A program made the translations under genes and the position numbers. A stretch of DNA of 64,000 bases from assembly GCA_014905825.1 (NCBI GenBank), contig JACGCN010000076.1, forward strand, positions 1 to 64,000. The letters are read 5' to 3'. Positions 1 through 10,948 of this stretch are shown here, one piece after another (position 1 is the first letter of the stretch; each line of letters starts with the position of its first letter). The notes under the pieces were generated by a model. It had not been told where the DNA came from. It saw only the letters and a list, made by a program, of their open reading frames with translations, and made no database searches. The stretch is from Lyophyllum atratum (Eukaryota > Basidiomycota > Agaricomycetes > Agaricales > Lyophyllaceae).

Positions 1-2727
1 ATCCCCATCAACAGCTTTGACCAAGAAGAAGAATGGAAAGTATGTGCCCTTCGTGTGGCGACAGGGACCGCAGGAAATATTTGACGAATTGAAAACGGCT
101 TGAATTTGATCCCAAGCCTCTGGCACTGCGACTACGGCCAGGAGATAATAGTGGAAACCGACGCCTCCCATTACCTCAACTCAGAACTCACATTCTAGCC
201 TGACGATGAGGGAATTCCGCACCTAGTGGCGTTCTGTTCCAAGAAACACTCCCTAACACAATGCAAATACGAGATCCACCACTTGAAACTTGTTGCAATC
301 ATCCGCGCCTTTGAGGAATCGAGACCACATCTGGAAAGCATTCATTACCCCATCCAACTCCTAAGTGACCATAAGAATCTGGAGTATTACATGACAACGG
401 AACTACTTACCGGACGACAAGCGCGATGGTCATGGTTACTTTCTCATCTCCATTACGAAACCGTCTACTGACTAGAAAAGCCAAAGGAAAACTGGATGCG
501 GTGACAAGGAGGCCAGGAGGCCTCTATAAAAAAGGCGATGACAGACTGCTTGCCAAACAGCAGGCAGTCCTAAAACGGCATAACCTACCGGAAGATCTCC
601 TGTTGGTGGTAACTACCATGCCCGAACAGAACCATGCCTTCTTCACGGCACTGATAACAGAAGGTTACAGCATAGGTCTCAAATCAAATTGAAACCTCAA
701 GCTATTCCGAAATTGTTCGGGCTGCTGCAAAATGGTGCACACCACTTGTGGAAAATCTTCATGGCCGAATCCCGTGAAGTCAACGGGTCTCTGATCTACC
801 GAGACTGCGAGTATGCCTAGAGTACGACTGACTCCAACTACAACGGAGCCAGGAGCACCAAACTGCACCCACCATGGTGTGCCGGGGGCGCTAGGGGCGC
901 GCAAAAACCCTGGAAGTGTTGACCCAGAGGTACTATCAGCCACAGATGCGAAAGGGCCTGGACCAGTTTGTCTGAAACTGCTAGACCTTCCGGCGAAGAA
1001 AAGCCATCCAGAACGCACCCTATGGTGTCCGGCGCCACCACCCAGTACCTGAGAAACCAAAGCAACACATCTCCGTCAACTCTGTCACTGGCTTACCAGT
1101 CACCAAGGGGTTTGATGCCATGTATGTTTTTGTTGACCAACTAACCAAGCAACGGTATCTCCCGCCATGTATCAGGACCATCACTGCCGAAGGACTGGTA
1201 GAACTGTTCTGGTACCGGATATTAAGATACCACAGGTTGCCAGAGACAATTGTCTCCAATGGTGGTGCCACGTTTGCCTTGAGATTTCGGAAACACCTAT
1301 GCTCATGCCTCAAGATTGAGCCACGCTATCAGGGCTCGCGACAGAATGAGGCAGGAAGGGCCAGCGCAAGAATCCGAGGATTTTGTAGGCAGTGCACAAG
1401 CAGCGCACGGGCAGTGCAAGGATGAGCGGCAGAGGATTGGGGGCTGCATGCAGGGAGCAGGGACAGTGCAGTAATGAGCCGCAGGGGGTTGAGGCTGTTT
1501 GCAGGAAGCAGGGGTAGTGCGGCTGCGCAGGGTATGAGTCACAGAAGCGGGATACTGGCAAGGTGGATTTCTTAGGGTCCGGCACACACCCACAGTCATC
1601 TTCAGGTTGCAGGAAGCAGTGGAGAATCTTCTATATAAACGGGCCATTGCCCCGCTGTATTTAGTTCTTCACCCAACACCTTGTTATTTCAATCACTGAT
1701 AACTCTGTCTTCACCTCAGCTACCGTCTGCACTGTAGTCTTTGTCTCTGCCTTCGTTCTCAGTTGCCGTCTGCACTCAGCCCTGCCTTGCCTTCTCCTGC
1801 GAGCATGCCGCGCGTCAGCCAAACCCAGTAGATGATAACCCGCCGGGCTTCGCTACCTGGAACCTTGCTTGATTGTGCCGTTACGAATGCCTGTCAACTG
1901 TCTTCTGCCGCCAGACTGATAGCCAGACTGAACAAATAAACGCCGTCATCCCACAGCACCTGCACTTGGAGGTCAGCTGTCTCAACGTTGACTGGGACTC
2001 CTACTTTTTTTTCCCCGCACATGCTGGCAACAACAAAGTGTTTGCCACAATTACCCTGTCCGGATTATTCGCAAACCTAGGATAATAACTACGGTTCAAC
2101 TATGAGCTGGCAATCCGAGTTAACACCAAGGAGAATTGACAGACTCAGAGTGCAGCGGAACGGTTGTACAAAATCCACGGCGCCGGCCGCAGTCAAATGT
2201 AGTATTCCCACGTAGGGCAACAAGACAGCTACGACTGACACTCAACCTCTGCACCAGCCTTTCACCCTGGCGATATTGTGTGGGTAGATGATTGGAACTG
2301 GCGTAGGAGAGACCCAGTTGCAAGCTGGAAAATAAACATCGAGGCCCCTATTGCGTGGTTCATACCATTGAAAACTGCGCCTACAAATCAGACATCGCTC
2401 ACGCAGTTCAAAACCACCAAACATTTCACGTATCCGCCCTTCACGCCTCCGCCGACGATCCATTGCCTGGTCAAGTCACACCGTCACCACTTTCAGTAAT
2501 GGTGGATGGCCAAGAAGAATGGGAAATGAAATCCGTTCACGACAGGCGAAACCTCAAAGGCAAACTCCAGTACCTCTCAAAATAAAGGGGCTACGCAGCA
2601 AAAACGTGGGAACCAAAGGAGAACCTTACCGGGGTACAAGCTGTGGAAGACTTCCACTGAGGATACTCATGCAGCGTTGAGAAGTTGATCTTGCTCCGGT
2701 GAGAACTCCAGCCTTACAAGAGACTAC
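1..2727 (+). pseudogene. Decayed Ty3/gypsy chromovirus pol (RNase H, integrase, chromodomain), element A
   Basis: The fragment enters from outside the window in the RNase H region. About 1-476 reads as the RNase H domain with motifs such as SDHKNLEY and RQARW, broken by stops and a frameshift. From about 1045 the integrase core is readable (GFDAMYVFVDQLTK, RLPETIVSN) and is cut at 1326 by a solo LTR; it resumes at 1891 with LSTVFCRQTDSQTE. About 2490-2665 encodes a chromodomain-like tail (EEWEMKS, GKLQYLSK, KTWEPKENL), which places the element among chromoviruses. Both integrase Asp positions that I can align (VNSVTG, VSNGG) have become Asn, so the copy cannot be active. Several frames are needed to follow the protein. 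The family call is firm; exact limits are approximate. Confidence 0.85.
1327..1885 (+). mobile_element. Solo LTR, family LTR-A (559 bp), inside the integrase of element A
   Basis: This block interrupts the integrase between the codons for KIEPR and LSTVF. It matches the LTR at 4615-5173 along its whole length and has the same length. The 5' end reads TATCAGGGCTCGCGAC, a decayed form of TGTCACGGCTTGCGAC, and the 3' end is GTGCCGTTACG. The flanks CACGC and AATGC look like a decayed 5-bp target duplication. A TATATAAA box lies near 1632. No internal element sequence remains, so this is a solo LTR formed by LTR-LTR recombination. Confidence 0.82.
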
Positions 2728-2874
2728 TGCCACGGCTAGCGACAGAATGACGAAGGAATGGCCGGCGCCAGAGTTGGAAGAGGTGGGAAGCAGTGGGCCA
2801 GCAGAGCAGAATTGAGCCGCAGACAATTGGAGCTGTGTCCAGGAAGAAGGGGTGGCGCAGCTGTGCAGTGTATC
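2728..2874 (+). mobile_element. Truncated 3' LTR (LTR-A) of element A
   Basis: Starting TGCCACGGCTAGCGACAG, this matches the first roughly 150 bp of LTR-A and follows the chromodomain end of element A at the spacing expected of a 3' LTR. It stops abruptly at 2874, where a 111-bp repeat begins. The assignment of LTR-A to element A rests on this position. Confidence 0.7.
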
Positions 2875-2985
2875 TGTCACAGTTCAGAAATTCTGGCCTT
2901 AAGTAGCTACTGGAATGATGGCCTTCAGCCATCAAAATACCTTTTGGCCGAGTGGTATAGTACTTTCCCAGTGTACTTCATTACA
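2875..2985 (+). repeat. 111-bp TGT...ACA repeat, copy 1
   Basis: One of three copies in the window (also 8515-8625 plus and 9940-10051 minus). It begins TGTCACAGTTCAG and ends TTCATTACA, so the termini are short inverted repeats (TGT/ACA) as in LTRs. It carries TTGGCCGAGTGGTATAG, which resembles a tRNA box A, but I see no box B. It joins LTR-A debris on the left and a 5'-truncated LTR-B on the right. It could be the LTR of a miniature retrotransposon (TRIM) or a SINE fragment. Confidence 0.7.
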
Positions 2986-4227
2986 TATATAGTCTACCCG
3001 CACACCTAAGCACCTGATCGGGAAACTCTGTGAGGATGAACTCCGTTGCAAAAGCCCTTTGAGTCATGATTTCCCGTAACAGCTAAAAAGAGTCATCCCT
3101 GGAGTCTAGGCCGTGCAGTCGCGGTACGCTGTTGCCGGGATAGCCGTTTCAGACTTAGCAAGAAGTGCTTACCACTTCCTACCTGGGCGTAGCTCAGAGT
3201 AAGCAGTACATATCTTCAGGCTGGCACTGAGAATGGGCCTGGGTTTGCAGGCTTTCACTTCTAGGGTGAGACTGGAACGGGTTTGCGTCGTCGGAGTCTA
3301 TGGTAATGTCAAGTATAGAATAAAAGTCAGGGATTTCGATAATTCACAACGGAATAATCTTAAGGGTGTTTCTTGGATGGTTTGTTCGGTGCGATGATCA
3401 TGTTTTGGTTCGGTTGCCCGCTCGGTTTGACTTATAGTCGTCCCGATCTTCAGCACGTGATTCCTCTAGAGTTCAGCCTAACGTAGCTCCGTTGCCTCCT
3501 TTGCATCGGAGTTCCGCGGCCTAGCCTCGAGTCGTCGTCAGCTCTCGTCGGATAGTCTTCTCGACTAGGCAGGTGGTAAGCACCACGCGCCCAAGATAGA
3601 TCGAAGTTTCCGAGCAATTATCTCCCTCATGCGCCGGCAGAGTTCTTCGCTTGAAGTTGTCTGCCCCCATCGGTCGATGTTCGATTCTCTCGTCATAACA
3701 GTTTTTTCCTGGATCGGAGTTCCTACTGCGGGGCCCTATGAACGGAGATCTCAAAGTCCTCTGGACTGTTATCCCGATCTCCCGCATCTCCGATCACTGT
3801 CTAGACTCTGGAATCCTGTTTGCTCCCTCCTTCCTATCTTGTCCTTGATCGCTTCTGACTATCCTTTCGGCTCGCAACTCTATTCTAATCACCCGAACTA
3901 TCTAATCACATCTCTTGCGACCGTCGTGACCTCTGATACCTATCGGGGTGTCACATCTAGCTACATAAGTGACCGCGTGACATAACAGGTTCCATGATGG
4001 ACGCTTGTTTCTACGGGGTTCCATGATGCACTGCTTTTGGCTGACTCGGCCGTATCGGACTTAACAGTGTTTCGCCCGTACTGCCGATCGCTGTCCATCC
4101 TCTGAGTACCATTTGCTCACTCCTGCCTAGCACGCGTCTATGCTATGGCTGTCTATTCCTGTGTTGCTATAACTTACGAACATCCCGCTATTGATGTGAC
4201 CGTCTGAGCGCCTAAAGGGGTGTCACA
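2986..4227 (+). mobile_element. 5'-truncated LTR-B, interrupted by a nested related LTR
   Basis: Flanking pieces 2986-3264 and 3961-4227 align to the LTR-B copies at 8721-9439 and 10949-11664 (shared blocks include AGCGTAGCTCAGAGTAAGCA and AACAGGTTCCATGAT) and end in GGGGTGTCACA. The first part of LTR-B is missing. A second LTR, 3265-3955, sits inside. Confidence 0.72.
3265..3955 (+). mobile_element. Nested LTR of an LTR-B subfamily, with TCTAG target duplication
   Basis: The block starts GGTGAGACTGG (first base probably mutated from T) and ends GGGGTGTCACA, giving TGTGA/TCACA inverted ends. It is flanked on both sides by TCTAG (3260-3264 and 3956-3960), a perfect 5-bp target duplication. 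It shares AAGTATAGAATAAAAGTCAG and the 3' end with LTR-B but is diverged in the middle. It is a solo LTR. Confidence 0.78.
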
Positions 4228-4557
4228 CTTTGCTACCGGGAGGCCAGACCGGCTGTGCGGTTACCGTGGCGGTGGTTGTCGGACCCAGAACATACGGGGT
4301 GGTGTTTTCTTGTGTTGCCTAAGGTTGCGGGTCGTGGTTGTCAAGAATGTGGTTGGTGTTGCGGCATCCGTCACAGAGTTGCAGAGCACGCAGTTGGGAA
4401 TCCAGGCGTTCACACAGGGCGGCAAACTGATCGTACTCAATATCCTGAGTACAGCTGTGCCACCACAATAGACTCCCAGGCTGTCAGAGTAAGAGGGGCA
4501 CGTTCGGAGCCAGGGGAATAGAAGCGGAAAAGCCAACGATGCCAGGAGCCACCAGGA
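4228..4557 (-). pseudogene. Decayed Ty3/gypsy gag remnant
   Basis: On the minus strand one frame reads DIEYDQFAALCERLDSQLRA followed by a Thr/Pro/Gln-rich stretch, a pattern seen in the C-terminal part of fungal gypsy Gag upstream of the zinc knuckle. There is no start and frames are broken. It abuts minus-strand LTR-A sequence. The Gag call rests on resemblance only. Confidence 0.45.
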
Positions 4558-5314
4558 TGGTACCCCTGCTTCTTGCACACAGCCATAATCCCCTGCGGCT
4601 CATTACTGCGCTGTTGTGACGGCTTGCGACGGAATGACGAAGGGAGGGTCTGTGCAAGGATCAAGAGAGTTGGGAGGCAGTGCACAGACAGTGCACCGGC
4701 AGTGCAAGGATGAGTTGCAGAGGATTGGGGGCTGTGTGCAGGGAGCAGGGATAGCGCAATAATGAGTCATAGGGGATTGGGGCTGTGTGCAGGAAGCAGG
4801 GGTAGTGCGGCTGCGCAGGGTATGAGTCACAGAAGCGGGGTACTGGCAAGGTGGATTTCTCTGGGCCTGGCACACGCCCACGGACACTGTCAGGTTAAGG
4901 GAAGAAGTGGAGGATTTTTTATATAAACGCGCCATTGCCCCTCTGTATTTAGTTCTTCACGCAACAACGGGTTAATTCAATCACTGTTACCTCTGTGCTT
5001 GCCTCGGCTGCCGTCTGCGCCATAGTCCTTGTCCCTGCCTCTGTTCTCAGTTGTCGTCTGCACTGAGCCCTGCCTCACCTTGTCCCGTGAACCCCTCTTA
5101 CCTCTGACGGACCCAGAACCCGATCCCCAGCCCGACTTCGCTACCTGGAGCCATGCCCGACCGTGCCGTTACAGCTGTCCCTGCTCCCTGCACACAGCCC
5201 CCAATCCTCTGCGGCTCATCTTTGCACTGCCGGTGAATTGCCCGTGCACTGCCTCCCAACTATCCTGATCCTTGCGCCGACCCTCCCTACGTCATTCCGT
5301 CGCGAACCGTGACA
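4558..5314 (-). mobile_element. Minus-strand LTR-A fragment split by a solo LTR
   Basis: 5174-5314 is the reverse complement of the first roughly 140 bp of LTR-A, ending at its TGTCACGG terminus at 5314. 4558-4614 is the reverse complement of the next part of the LTR. They were contiguous before the insertion of the plus-strand LTR at 4615-5173. The far 3' part of this older LTR is missing. Confidence 0.75.
4615..5173 (+). mobile_element. Solo LTR-A, 559 bp, with perfect GCTGT target duplication
   Basis: The best-preserved LTR-A. It starts TGTGACGGCTTGCGAC and ends CGTGCCGTTACA. GCTGT stands immediately before (4610-4614) and after (5174-5178). A TATATAAA box lies near 4918 and pyrimidine-rich repeats follow, as expected for a U3/R promoter. 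The host sequence is an older LTR-A in the opposite direction, so the locus forms a large imperfect inverted repeat. Confidence 0.9.
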
Positions 5315-8300
5315 GCTCAAGTGAGCCCGAGAATTACAAGTAGGCCTCAACACACCGCAGGTTGGGCAGCTACAGGTATATGTTTGCGGTATGAATTGAC
5401 CACCGCCCCAGGAACTAACCAGTGGTAGCAGGGCAAAGCAAAGACAGACTTACCAACCTATTTGTACCAGTACAACCGCGCCGGACGCAACAGGCTGCGA
5501 GCCCCTCATCCCCACTATCAGACCACGTCCCATCATAGACATGCTACTTCTATGGTCCCAGGGTAACCAACACCGGATCCGTGTGCTCCTGTAGACAGGA
5601 TGCACCATTCGGATCATCGATGCAGGTCTTGCAAAGAAGTTGGGGCTGCCCCTCATGCAGCGTACCAAACCAATTGAGATCAAGGAGTTTAATGGAACCA
5701 TTGTCAAAGTCGCTGGCCAATGCCACTCAATGCGAATGATTCTCCAGCACCGAAAGCATTTCTCCACCGGAACTTTTGATATTGCTCCACCGGACGGTGG
5801 TTACGCCTAGCTCCCGTATTGGTGGATGGAAAACATCAACAGTCTAGGGTCTGGACCAACGAAGGCAGGAGCATTCGCTTTGACAGCACAATGTGCATAG
5901 AATACTGCACCATGGACCAAGTAACGAGCTTTTTGATTCAAATTGACACCTCTGTCGTTCACAACCACAAAGTTCCCATTATCGGCTACGTCTCAACAGA
6001 CGCAACCTGGGAAGACACAAAGCCCTGTTACCCTAAAAGTTCACACAACGTGCGGGCCTTATGAGACAGGAAGCTGCGGATAAGTTGCCTGCTCACAAGT
6101 CGTATAATCACGGGATTGATCGGAATTGATAAGGAGTGCCACCTTGGAGCCCGATCTACGCCCTCTGAGAAAGAACGTAAGTCCCTCAGGGAGTGGCTCA
6201 AGGAAATGCTCAGAACCGACAAGATCTGCCATTCAAAGTCGTCCGCAGGTGCACCCATCCTGTTTGTACCAAGGCACACGGGAGAGAGCTCTGTCTGTGC
6301 GCGAACTATGATGGGATCAGTAAGATTACGCTTGTCAACCGCTACCTACTCCTCATTATGGCCAAGTTGCAAGACCAGTGTGAGGAGCCAAGGTCTTCAC
6401 AAAGATTGACTTGAAGAACAGGTACCATTGAGTCCGCATCAAGGAAGGCGATAAATGGAAGACTGCGTTCCAGTGTTGTTACGGTCTCTTCAAATGCCTT
6501 ATCATGCGCTGTAGTTGACCAGCGCACCAGCAACCTTCTAGGACATAATCAACAACATCTTCCACGATATACAGGACGTCAGCCGTGTTGCATACATTGA
6601 TCACCTTCTCCTCTATGCCGAAACGCAAGAGGAGCACAGCCGCATAGTCACTGAGATAATGTAGCGGCTAAAGGAACACACGGTGGCAATCTCTGTGGAC
6701 AGATGCGTGTGGTCAACAAACCGTGTCGCACCCCTCGGGTATGTGGTATCCCAACACCGAATTGAGACGGCCAAGGACAAGGTAGAATCTGCCCTAAGTT
6801 GAGAACCACCACATTCGTTAAAGGAAGTGCAAGCGTTTCTTGGGGTTGTGAACTTCCATGGACGCTTCATCAAGGATTTGTTCAAGACAGTGAGACCCTT
6901 GACAGAGAATACAAAAGGCAAGGAGAAGGAGTGGAGGTGGACAGTGGAGGTGCAGCTGGTGTGCGAGGAACTCAAGTTCATCACAGCACTTATCCTAGCG
7001 CACTTCAACCCAACACTACTGGTCACAGTTGAAACTGATGCTTCTGACTTTGCGCTGGGATCGCTCATGTTGCAGAAAGCAGCCACTTCCAAACACCATC
7101 CGATTGCTTTTCACCTCAGAAATTTGCCCCAGCAGAGATGAACTACGACATTCACGACATCGAGCTACTGGCTGTCCTGAATATCTCCAACGCTGGAGAC
7201 ACTACCTCGAGGGAGGAATCCATCAGATCCAGGTGTGCAGCAGCCAGCACAACCTTGAGTAGCTCACTACCACCAAGGTCCTCAACCGTCGCTAGGTATG
7301 CTGAGCCCAAAAACTTGCCGGTATTGATTTCAAAACATACCACCAGTCTCGGAGTCTCAACTGCAAAGCATACGCTCTGTCTAGGTGCTCGGAGTATTGA
7401 CATGAACAAGGGGGGAGTGAAGATCATCCAATCACGACGATCCTGCATCAATCCCACTTTGCAGAAAAAGAGAGGAAGGCTTCGTCAATCAGAAAGGCTT
7501 GAGAGGGCGGGGTGATCTTAGTTTCATCAGCTAGACTGCAGTCCATCCCCTCGAGGAATTGGCCGGAGGTATTGTTGGAAGAGGTTAGGAAGGAAGGGAC
7601 GAAGGACACACGGTATCAGGTAGCCCAGAACAGTGTCGAGCAAACGGATTAGTGAGCTGTTCGTACAGAACATGAGCAGAACAACCTGATAGCCGTGGAG
7701 GAAGCCCGCCAAGGAAGGATCCCAGGACTGACAAGCCGTAAGGGTGGGATCTTGAGGATGGAAGAATTGTGTCTTTACAGGAAGGAACGATTGTAGGTGC
7801 CGGACACTCAAGGCTTGTCAGGCGGAGCATGGAATAAGAACCCAACACCAAAGCGGCTGGTCACATGCGCAAGAAAAGACGATTGAGTGCATTCATTGCA
7901 ACTCTTGGTGGCTGAAGATGAACGAACAAATCATAGACTTCTTCGGCACCTGCGTGGAATGTCCAATGAACAAAACAGCTCGCCACCTACCCTATGGATT
8001 CCTTAACCCCCTCTACCTCCCATACGCTCCATGACAGTTAATTGCGATGGACTTCATCACCAACATACCCCTATCGGAAGACTGTGGCCACCTGTGGGTG
8101 GTTGTAGACAGATACACCAAGATGTCTCACTTCATCCCCCTACCCAAATTTGAGAAACAGTGGCAGATCTTGCGAAAATCTTAGCGCGCCATATGGTGCT
8201 TCCATGGAATAGCCTCAGATATTGTATTGGATAGGAACTTCTGGTTCACATCAGGAACCTGGAAGGAGTTCTTCGGGCTGCTGGGGATCCCGGCCCATAT

Positions 8301-8514
8301 GTCCACGGCATTCCATCCCCAGACCAACAGACAGACAGAACGCCTGAATAAAACCGTTCAGGCTTACCCACGCGTCATGAATCACAAACAAGATGGCTGG
8401 GTCAGCCCACTACCAATGGCGGAGTTTGCATGCAACAACTTCACCACCACAAAGACGCGAATCTCGCCGTTCTATGCGAACCACGGTTTCCATCCTACGG
8501 CTACAACCTCTACC
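5315..8514 (+). pseudogene. Decayed Ty3/gypsy pol (protease, RT, RNase H, integrase), element B
   Basis: In order: a retropepsin-like region near 5630-5800 (KLGLPLMQRTKPIEIKEFNG) followed by TNEGRSIRFDSTMCIEY; reverse transcriptase about 6160-6800 (REWLKEMLRT, SAGAPILFVP, and YIDHLLLYAE where YIDDLL is expected); RNase H about 6830-7290 (VETDASDFALGS, NYDIHDIELLAVL); an HHCC-like region near 7890-7990; and the integrase core about 8040-8514 (AMDFITNIPLS, MSTAFHPQTNRQTERLN, MAEFACNNF). Stops and frameshifts occur throughout. The frame breaks after FHPTATTST, where the 111-bp repeat begins, so the integrase tail is lost. Confidence 0.88.
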
Positions 8515-8625
8515 TGTCACAATTCAGAAATCCTGGCCTTAAGTAGCTACTGGGATGATCGCCTTCAGCCATCGAACTACCTTTTGATCGACTGGTATAA
8601 TACTTTCCCAGCGTACTTTATTATA
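8515..8625 (+). repeat. 111-bp TGT...ACA repeat, copy 2
   Basis: Begins TGTCACAATTCAG and ends TTTATTATA. It interrupts the integrase of element B. The same length as copy 1 and nearly the same sequence. No target duplication is visible, and pol does not resume after it. Confidence 0.72.
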
Positions 8626-8720
8626 GATTGCGGAGCTGGAAGACGCCATCCATCGTGTCTAGATAGGATAAAAACAGGGACCTGGGCGCTCGTGCCGAAA
8701 ACATAAAGAGGTGGAGGTAG
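8626..8720. other. Short unassigned spacer between repeat copy 2 and LTR-B
   Basis: About 95 bp with no recognisable feature. A purine-rich stretch (AAAGAGGTGGAGG) lies just before the minus-strand LTR-B end. Confidence 0.3.
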
Positions 8721-9439
8721 TGCGGCATCCTGATAGACTCCCGGTCAGTCACAGCAAGGGTGGTACGTTCGGAAGTGATCAGAACATAGGAGTAAATAGT
8801 TGTAGCATAGAGTGGAGTTAGGCAGGAGTGAGGAAACCTGATCCAGAGTCTGGACAGCGATCCGCGATACAGGTGATCCACAGTGAAGTCCAATACAGCT
8901 TGGACGGCCTGAGGCAGTGCATCCTGGAACCCCTTAAAAAAGAACGCTGATCATGGAACATGTTATGATGCGAGATTACTAATGTATCGACAAATGGAAG
9001 CCTGTAGAGCCGGGCCAGTTCTCACTGGCGACATGAAGATATGTACTGCTTACTCTGAGCTACGCTCGGGTAGTAAGTGTTAAGCACTTCTTGCCTAATT
9101 GGAAATAGCTATCCCTCCAACAGCTTATCATGACTCTACGGCCTAGACTCCGGGTGTAAGTCTCTGTAGCGCTTACACTAAAGCATGATGTAAAGGGCGT
9201 TTGCAACGGAGTTTCCCAAGACAGAGTTTTCCGATCACGTGCTTAGGTGTACGGGTAGACTAGATAGTCACTCAACTATCGTCACAGAAAATCCAAAACA
9301 ACAGCACTACCAGAACACGGAACACTACCGATGATACCCCTTCAGATTAGTTAGCTGTGAATTATCACAATCCCTGACTTTTATTCTATACTTGACATCT
9401 ATTAAGACTTTGAGGCCCCGGAACTGTTCCACTCTCACA
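8721..9439 (-). mobile_element. LTR-B copy on the minus strand
   Basis: Read on the minus strand it starts TGTGAGAGTGGAACAG at 9439 and ends in GGAGTCTATCAGGATGCCGCA at 8721, matching LTR-B (719 bp) with a decayed 3' end. Shared internal blocks include the AAGTATAGAATAAAAGTCAG and AGCGTAGCTCAGAGTAAGCA motifs. No target duplication is seen, so it may border a larger lost element. Confidence 0.75.
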
Positions 9440-10200
9440 ACAACCCACAAGTTGTTAGTAGGATTGGATGGATACAGCTTCTGATAGCACGTAGAGCTTC
9501 ACATGCTCGTCCCACCTGAGCTTTGCATGCTCGTCCCAACAGGTGTTAGAGACAAGCATCTTGCATTCCGCAAAATAGGAGGGGAAATACTTCTTGCCTT
9601 ACTTCAGGTGATGAAGCTTGGCTTAAGCGGTGGCAACTGGGACTTAATCACCAGACGCGTTGTTTAGGATGATGGTGATCACATTGGCGTTAATGGAGGT
9701 AATGTTGTTATCCTAGATGTGTAGCAGGATCTGGGCTTAAGCGCCGCCTTGTCAGTGGTTGAACACGTAGGCCATTCAGAGTGTAGGGGTGGGGAAACTG
9801 GCAGGGTCGCTGTACAGCTTGAGTCAAAGTAGTGCACTAATCCTTCTAGTTTCTGGCGGGGATCATTGAACATGGCGGGTGGTGGGACAAGCTTGACGCG
9901 CGTTAGAGGCTGGGCTTTGACAGTGGCAAACTGATTGGGTGTAATAAAGTATACTGGGAAAGTACTATACCACTCGACCAAAAGGTATTATGATGGCTGA
10001 AGGCCATAGTCCCAGTAGCTACTTAAGGCCAGGATTTACTGAACTGTGACATTAGGACTGCGTGGTGCATCCGCAAGTTGTTTCTCAAGGCCGGCTATGC
10101 GCCACGTTGGTGAAGCTATTAGTCACTGGGTGATAGCTAACGCGAGGACCGTGAATATGTCATACGATACCTGAAGTGTTGCAGCCACGGTGGGCGTATC
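9440..10200 (-). pseudogene. Gypsy gag remnant, split by the 111-bp repeat
   Basis: On the minus strand the frame near 10150-10060 reads a helical segment ending GLEKQLADAPRSP. After the 9940-10051 repeat it continues as NQFATVKAQP...MFNDPRQKLEGLVHYFDS. The latter resembles the Gag segment of fungal gypsy elements (PPTF-K-LEG-...-YF). Downstream (9900-9480) it needs several frame changes. It lies downstream of a minus-strand LTR-A, as a gag should. Confidence 0.55.
9940..10051 (-). repeat. 111-bp TGT...ACA repeat, copy 3 (minus strand)
   Basis: On the minus strand it starts TGTCACAGTTCAGTAAATCC at 10051 and ends CTTTATTACA at 9940. Its plus-strand flanks are TTGGG (left) and TTAGG (right), a plausible 5-bp target duplication with one transition. 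It sits inside the gag remnant, which supports its being an independent mobile unit. Confidence 0.75.
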
Positions 10201-10239
10201 ATGGTTCAAGATTACTTGAAGATGTTTCCAAATGTCGGC

Positions 10240-10734
10240 GGCAAGTTTTCAGTAGACAGGTGGCGGTGCGACTGCCTCCTTTTGTTGAGGCAGGTCTGGC
10301 GCTTTGGTTATGGTGGCTATGACGCTCCACAAGGTGGAGACATAGAGAACCAACGGAGGGTAACAGCACAGCCGAGCTGGTAAGAACTATAGAGCAGAAG
10401 GCAGCCGAGGCAACGATAGAGGCAACACTAGTTGAAATAAGAAGTTGTTACCTGAAGAACGAAGTACAGAGGGGCAACGACCTGTTGATATAGAATATTC
10501 TCCACTTCTTTTTGCAACCTGACAATGACCGTGGGCATGTGCTAGACCTCAAGAAATCCGCTTTCTCAATATCCCGCTTCTGTGACTCACACCTTGCACA
10601 GCCGCGCTACCCCTACTCGCTGCACACTGCCCCAATTCTCTGCAATTCATGCCTGTGCTTCCCACTGACTGCCAGCCGTGCCATCCAATCCCTGTACCGG
10701 CTCTCCCTCACCGTTTACGCTGTGAGCTGTGACA
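10240..10734 (-). mobile_element. Decayed LTR-A on the minus strand
   Basis: On the minus strand it starts TGTCACAGCTCACAGCG at 10734. Blocks such as GTATGAGTCACAGAAGCGG and a TATAT box are recognisable in decayed form. Its 3' limit is uncertain. Gag-like sequence follows at 10200, so this may be the 5' LTR of that element. Confidence 0.6.
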
Positions 10735-10948
10735 ATTACTTGCCATACTTCACTGGTTAAAGTTTAAACGGTGTAGGCGGCATTTGTGGGAGTGGTTTCT
10801 GATTTTGATCATTGCTCCGACCATGTGTATTATTCACAGCTCCGCGTCTAGTATCCGTGGGCATTCGAGGCGAAGCAAGTCGACGTTCTAGGATGACATA
10901 GTGGTTTCTTCTTGTGAAATTGGCAACTTATAACTCTTAACATTATAG
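10735..10948. other. No gene recognised between LTR-A and LTR-B
   Basis: About 210 bp of AT-richer DNA. I see no coding pattern and no clear repeat in it. Confidence 0.4.

Noticed and set aside
2941..2985. tRNA gene in the 111-bp repeat
   Set aside because: Only a box-A-like motif is present; there is no box B, no anticodon arm and no cloverleaf.
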